Source: Verrucomicrobiota bacterium (GTDB taxonomy: Bacteria > Verrucomicrobiota > Verrucomicrobiia > Verrucomicrobiales > DEV007). Taken from it: DNA of 6,900 nt. The notes under the pieces were generated by a model. That model worked only from the letters and a program-made list of their open reading frames with translations. It made no database searches and was not told where the DNA came from. The translations under genes were made by a program, and so were the position numbers. Positions 5,538 to 6,900 of this stretch are shown here, piece after piece (the stretch's first letter is position 1; each line of letters begins with the position of its first letter). The DNA lies in NCBI GenBank assembly GCA_027618625.1, contig JAQCER010000181.1, positions 1-6,900 of the forward strand, written 5' to 3'.

Positions 5538-6900
5538 ATGCCGAATCCACTACTTCCCAAAAAGCATCCGCTCCTGCGGCTCACTGCTCTCGTGACCTGT
5601 TGCGGCATCCTGACCACTTTCGCACAAGAAACTCGGTGGGCAGAAGTCGTCGAGGATGACGACTTGCAGGCAGATATGCCAATCGTGAGCGACGTACCGG
5701 AGACCGAGGAGGCCGTGCCCGGTGGCAGTTTTCCCGCCGAGGATTGGGAGTTGCAGGATGTGCCAGAGCCGCCAGCGGTGCCCAACGATCTATTCATTCC
5801 CGAGCCGGAAGCTGTGCCAGAAAGTTCTTATGATCCAGCAGACCTGCCTCCAGAGGTTCCATTGAATCAGGGCATTGGCGGCGATACCGCAATTGTTGCC
5901 ACCTGGCAGACCCAACAAGACGCACGCACCTTGCTCCTGACGGTGCCCGCTCCGCGTGGGCAGATCGTCGATCGCAACGGCTACTGCCTGGCTCAAAATA
6001 AGGTAGGCTTTTACTATTCTATCCAGTTTCCGCGTTGGGATGATCCGAACCCTGTGCAGATTCTCGCATACGCGCGCCAGCGCATCGAGTTCCTCGACAA
6101 GCGCACACCAGACATGCCTTGGGCCATCAATGACAAAGAGATCCTCGATCACTACATCAACCGCCGCTGGGTGCCACTCATCAATCCCCGTCTCGTGAAG
6201 CGTTCCGACTGGGAGGACGTTCAGAAAGAAATGCTCACCGGCATCAAAGTGCAGCCGACGTATTACAGGTCTTACCCACACCAGACCCTGGCTGCCCACT
6301 TTATGGGCTACGTAAGTAAGAAATCACGCACCCTGCCGACTGGCCCCATTTCCATTGGTGAGCCAATCACCATCGAAGGAGAAGGCCGTATTGGACTAGA
6401 AAAAACCTACGAGAAATATCTCGCAGGAAAGCCAGGCGAGATCAACGTCATCTTCGACGACGACGGCAACAAACTATCCGAAGACATCCGTAGAGCCCCC
6501 GTCGAAGGAAATCACGTCGTGATGACCATCGAGAGGGAATTCCAGGAGATCGCAGAATCCTCCTTGCGCAGTAACACCCGTGCCGGGGCAGTAGTGATCA
6601 TGGACGTGTGGGATGGCGACATTATCGCGATGGCATCCTATCCCACGTTCAACCCTAATGATTTCGTACCAGCGATCAGCCAGGCGGACTACACCAAGCT
6701 GATCGAAGACAAGCGCAAGCCGCTGTATGCAAGAGCCTATCAGGGCCAATATCCCCCCGCATCCACGTTCAAAGTTCCGGTAGCCCTCGCCGCGCTTGAG
6801 ACAGATCTGATCTCGCCGGAATCAGAGTTCAATTGCACCGGAGGCTTAAAAGTAGATCGCCGTTGGTTCCCGAACTGGCACAAGCGTGACGAAGGCATGA
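5538..6900 (+). CDS. mrdA: Class B penicillin-binding protein, PBP2-like transpeptidase; 3' end outside window
   Basis: 454 codons are visible from ATG 5538 and the frame is open at the window end. Class B PBPs cross-link peptidoglycan at the outer face of the inner membrane; PBP2 serves cell elongation. Residues about 11-29 form one hydrophobic segment (membrane anchor, or signal peptide ending TFA/QE). Residues 34-129 contain no Lys or Arg and are rich in Asp, Glu and Pro, an unusual spacer. The dimerisation domain starts at APRGQIVDRNG (138-148), continues with YRSYPHQTLAAHFMGYVS and GRIGLEKTYEKYLAGKPGEI, and VVMTIEREFQ precedes the transpeptidase domain (AGAVVIMDVWDGDIIAMASY). The active-site motif STFK is at 409-412 (S409 nucleophile) in QYPPASTFKVP, closer to PBP2 than to FtsI. 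The later SxN and KTG motifs lie outside. It starts 73 bases after the uvrC stop, so cotranscription is possible. The mrdA symbol is less certain than the family. Confidence 0.87.
   Translation, partial: MPNPLLPKKHPLLRLTALVTCCGILTTFAQETRWAEVVEDDDLQADMPIVSDVPETEEAVPGGSFPAEDWELQDVPEPPAVPNDLFIPEPEAVPESSYDPADLPPEVPLNQGIGGDTAIVATWQTQQDARTLLLTVPAPRGQIVDRNGYCLAQNKVGFYYSIQFPRWDDPNPVQILAYARQRIEFLDKRTPDMPWAINDKEILDHYINRRWVPLINPRLVKRSDWEDVQKEMLTGIKVQPTYYRSYPHQTLAAHFMGYVSKKSRTLPTGPISIGEPITIEGEGRIGLEKTYEKYLAGKPGEINVIFDDDGNKLSEDIRRAPVEGNHVVMTIEREFQEIAESSLRSNTRAGAVVIMDVWDGDIIAMASYPTFNPNDFVPAISQADYTKLIEDKRKPLYARAYQGQYPPASTFKVPVALAALETDLISPESEFNCTGGLKVDRRWFPNWHKRDEGM

Noticed and set aside
5586..5606. Lipoprotein signal (Cys at residues 21-22) in the PBP2-like protein
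   Set aside because: The residues before the Cys pair (LVT) do not fit a lipobox, which needs Gly, Ala or Ser just before the Cys, and PBP2 is not normally a lipoprotein.
5790..6299. Minus-strand open frame of 169 codons within the PBP2 gene
   Set aside because: It lies wholly opposite a well-supported class B PBP and shows no domain pattern.

Overview
The window looks like chromosomal DNA from a member of the Verrucomicrobiota, or a close relative in the PVC group. This is inferred from protein style: a vanadium haloperoxidase with a C-terminal beta-rich tail of the 'YQVEASDDLASW' kind common in secreted proteins of that phylum, a nitrile-hydratase-type RiPP leader, an ISAzo13-family transposase, and a divergent PBP2. 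No rRNA, tRNA, CRISPR array or plasmid function was seen. Genes are moderately to strongly GC-rich. The intergenic stretch at about 1540-2070 is clearly more AT-rich, especially its last 170 bases.

Layout: (1) 1-1236 is the 3' part of a vanadium-dependent haloperoxidase gene with all metal-site residues present. (2) 1237-2071 is a long gap with only scraps of coding sequence, ending in an AT-rich segment that carries a cluster of TGCAAT motifs and a 9-bp inverted repeat. (3) 2072-2407 is a small gene for a RiPP precursor with a nitrile-hydratase-like leader peptide (NHLP) and a Gly-Gly cleavage site. A hairpin follows it. (4) 2480-5464 is uvrC, split in the GIY-YIG-to-Cys-cluster region by a complete 1.38-kb ISAzo13-family insertion sequence (2894-4273) with near-perfect inverted repeats and a short target duplication. 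(5) 5538-6900 is the 5' part of a class B penicillin-binding protein, most like PBP2 (mrdA), open at the window edge.

The notable points are two. First, there is an orphan NHLP precursor peptide with an Asn- and aromatic-rich core; no modification or export enzyme is visible within about 2 kb upstream or 4.5 kb downstream. Second, the uvrC gene appears broken twice: physically by the IS, and at the catalytic histidine motif of its C-terminal nuclease domain, where the usual 'RDEAHRFA'-type segment is replaced. If this is the only uvrC copy, nucleotide excision repair should be impaired. If another copy exists, this one may be a decaying duplicate. The haloperoxidase, RiPP gene, uvrC and mrdA do not form an obvious common pathway. 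Only uvrC and mrdA (73 bases apart, same strand) look like possible operon partners.
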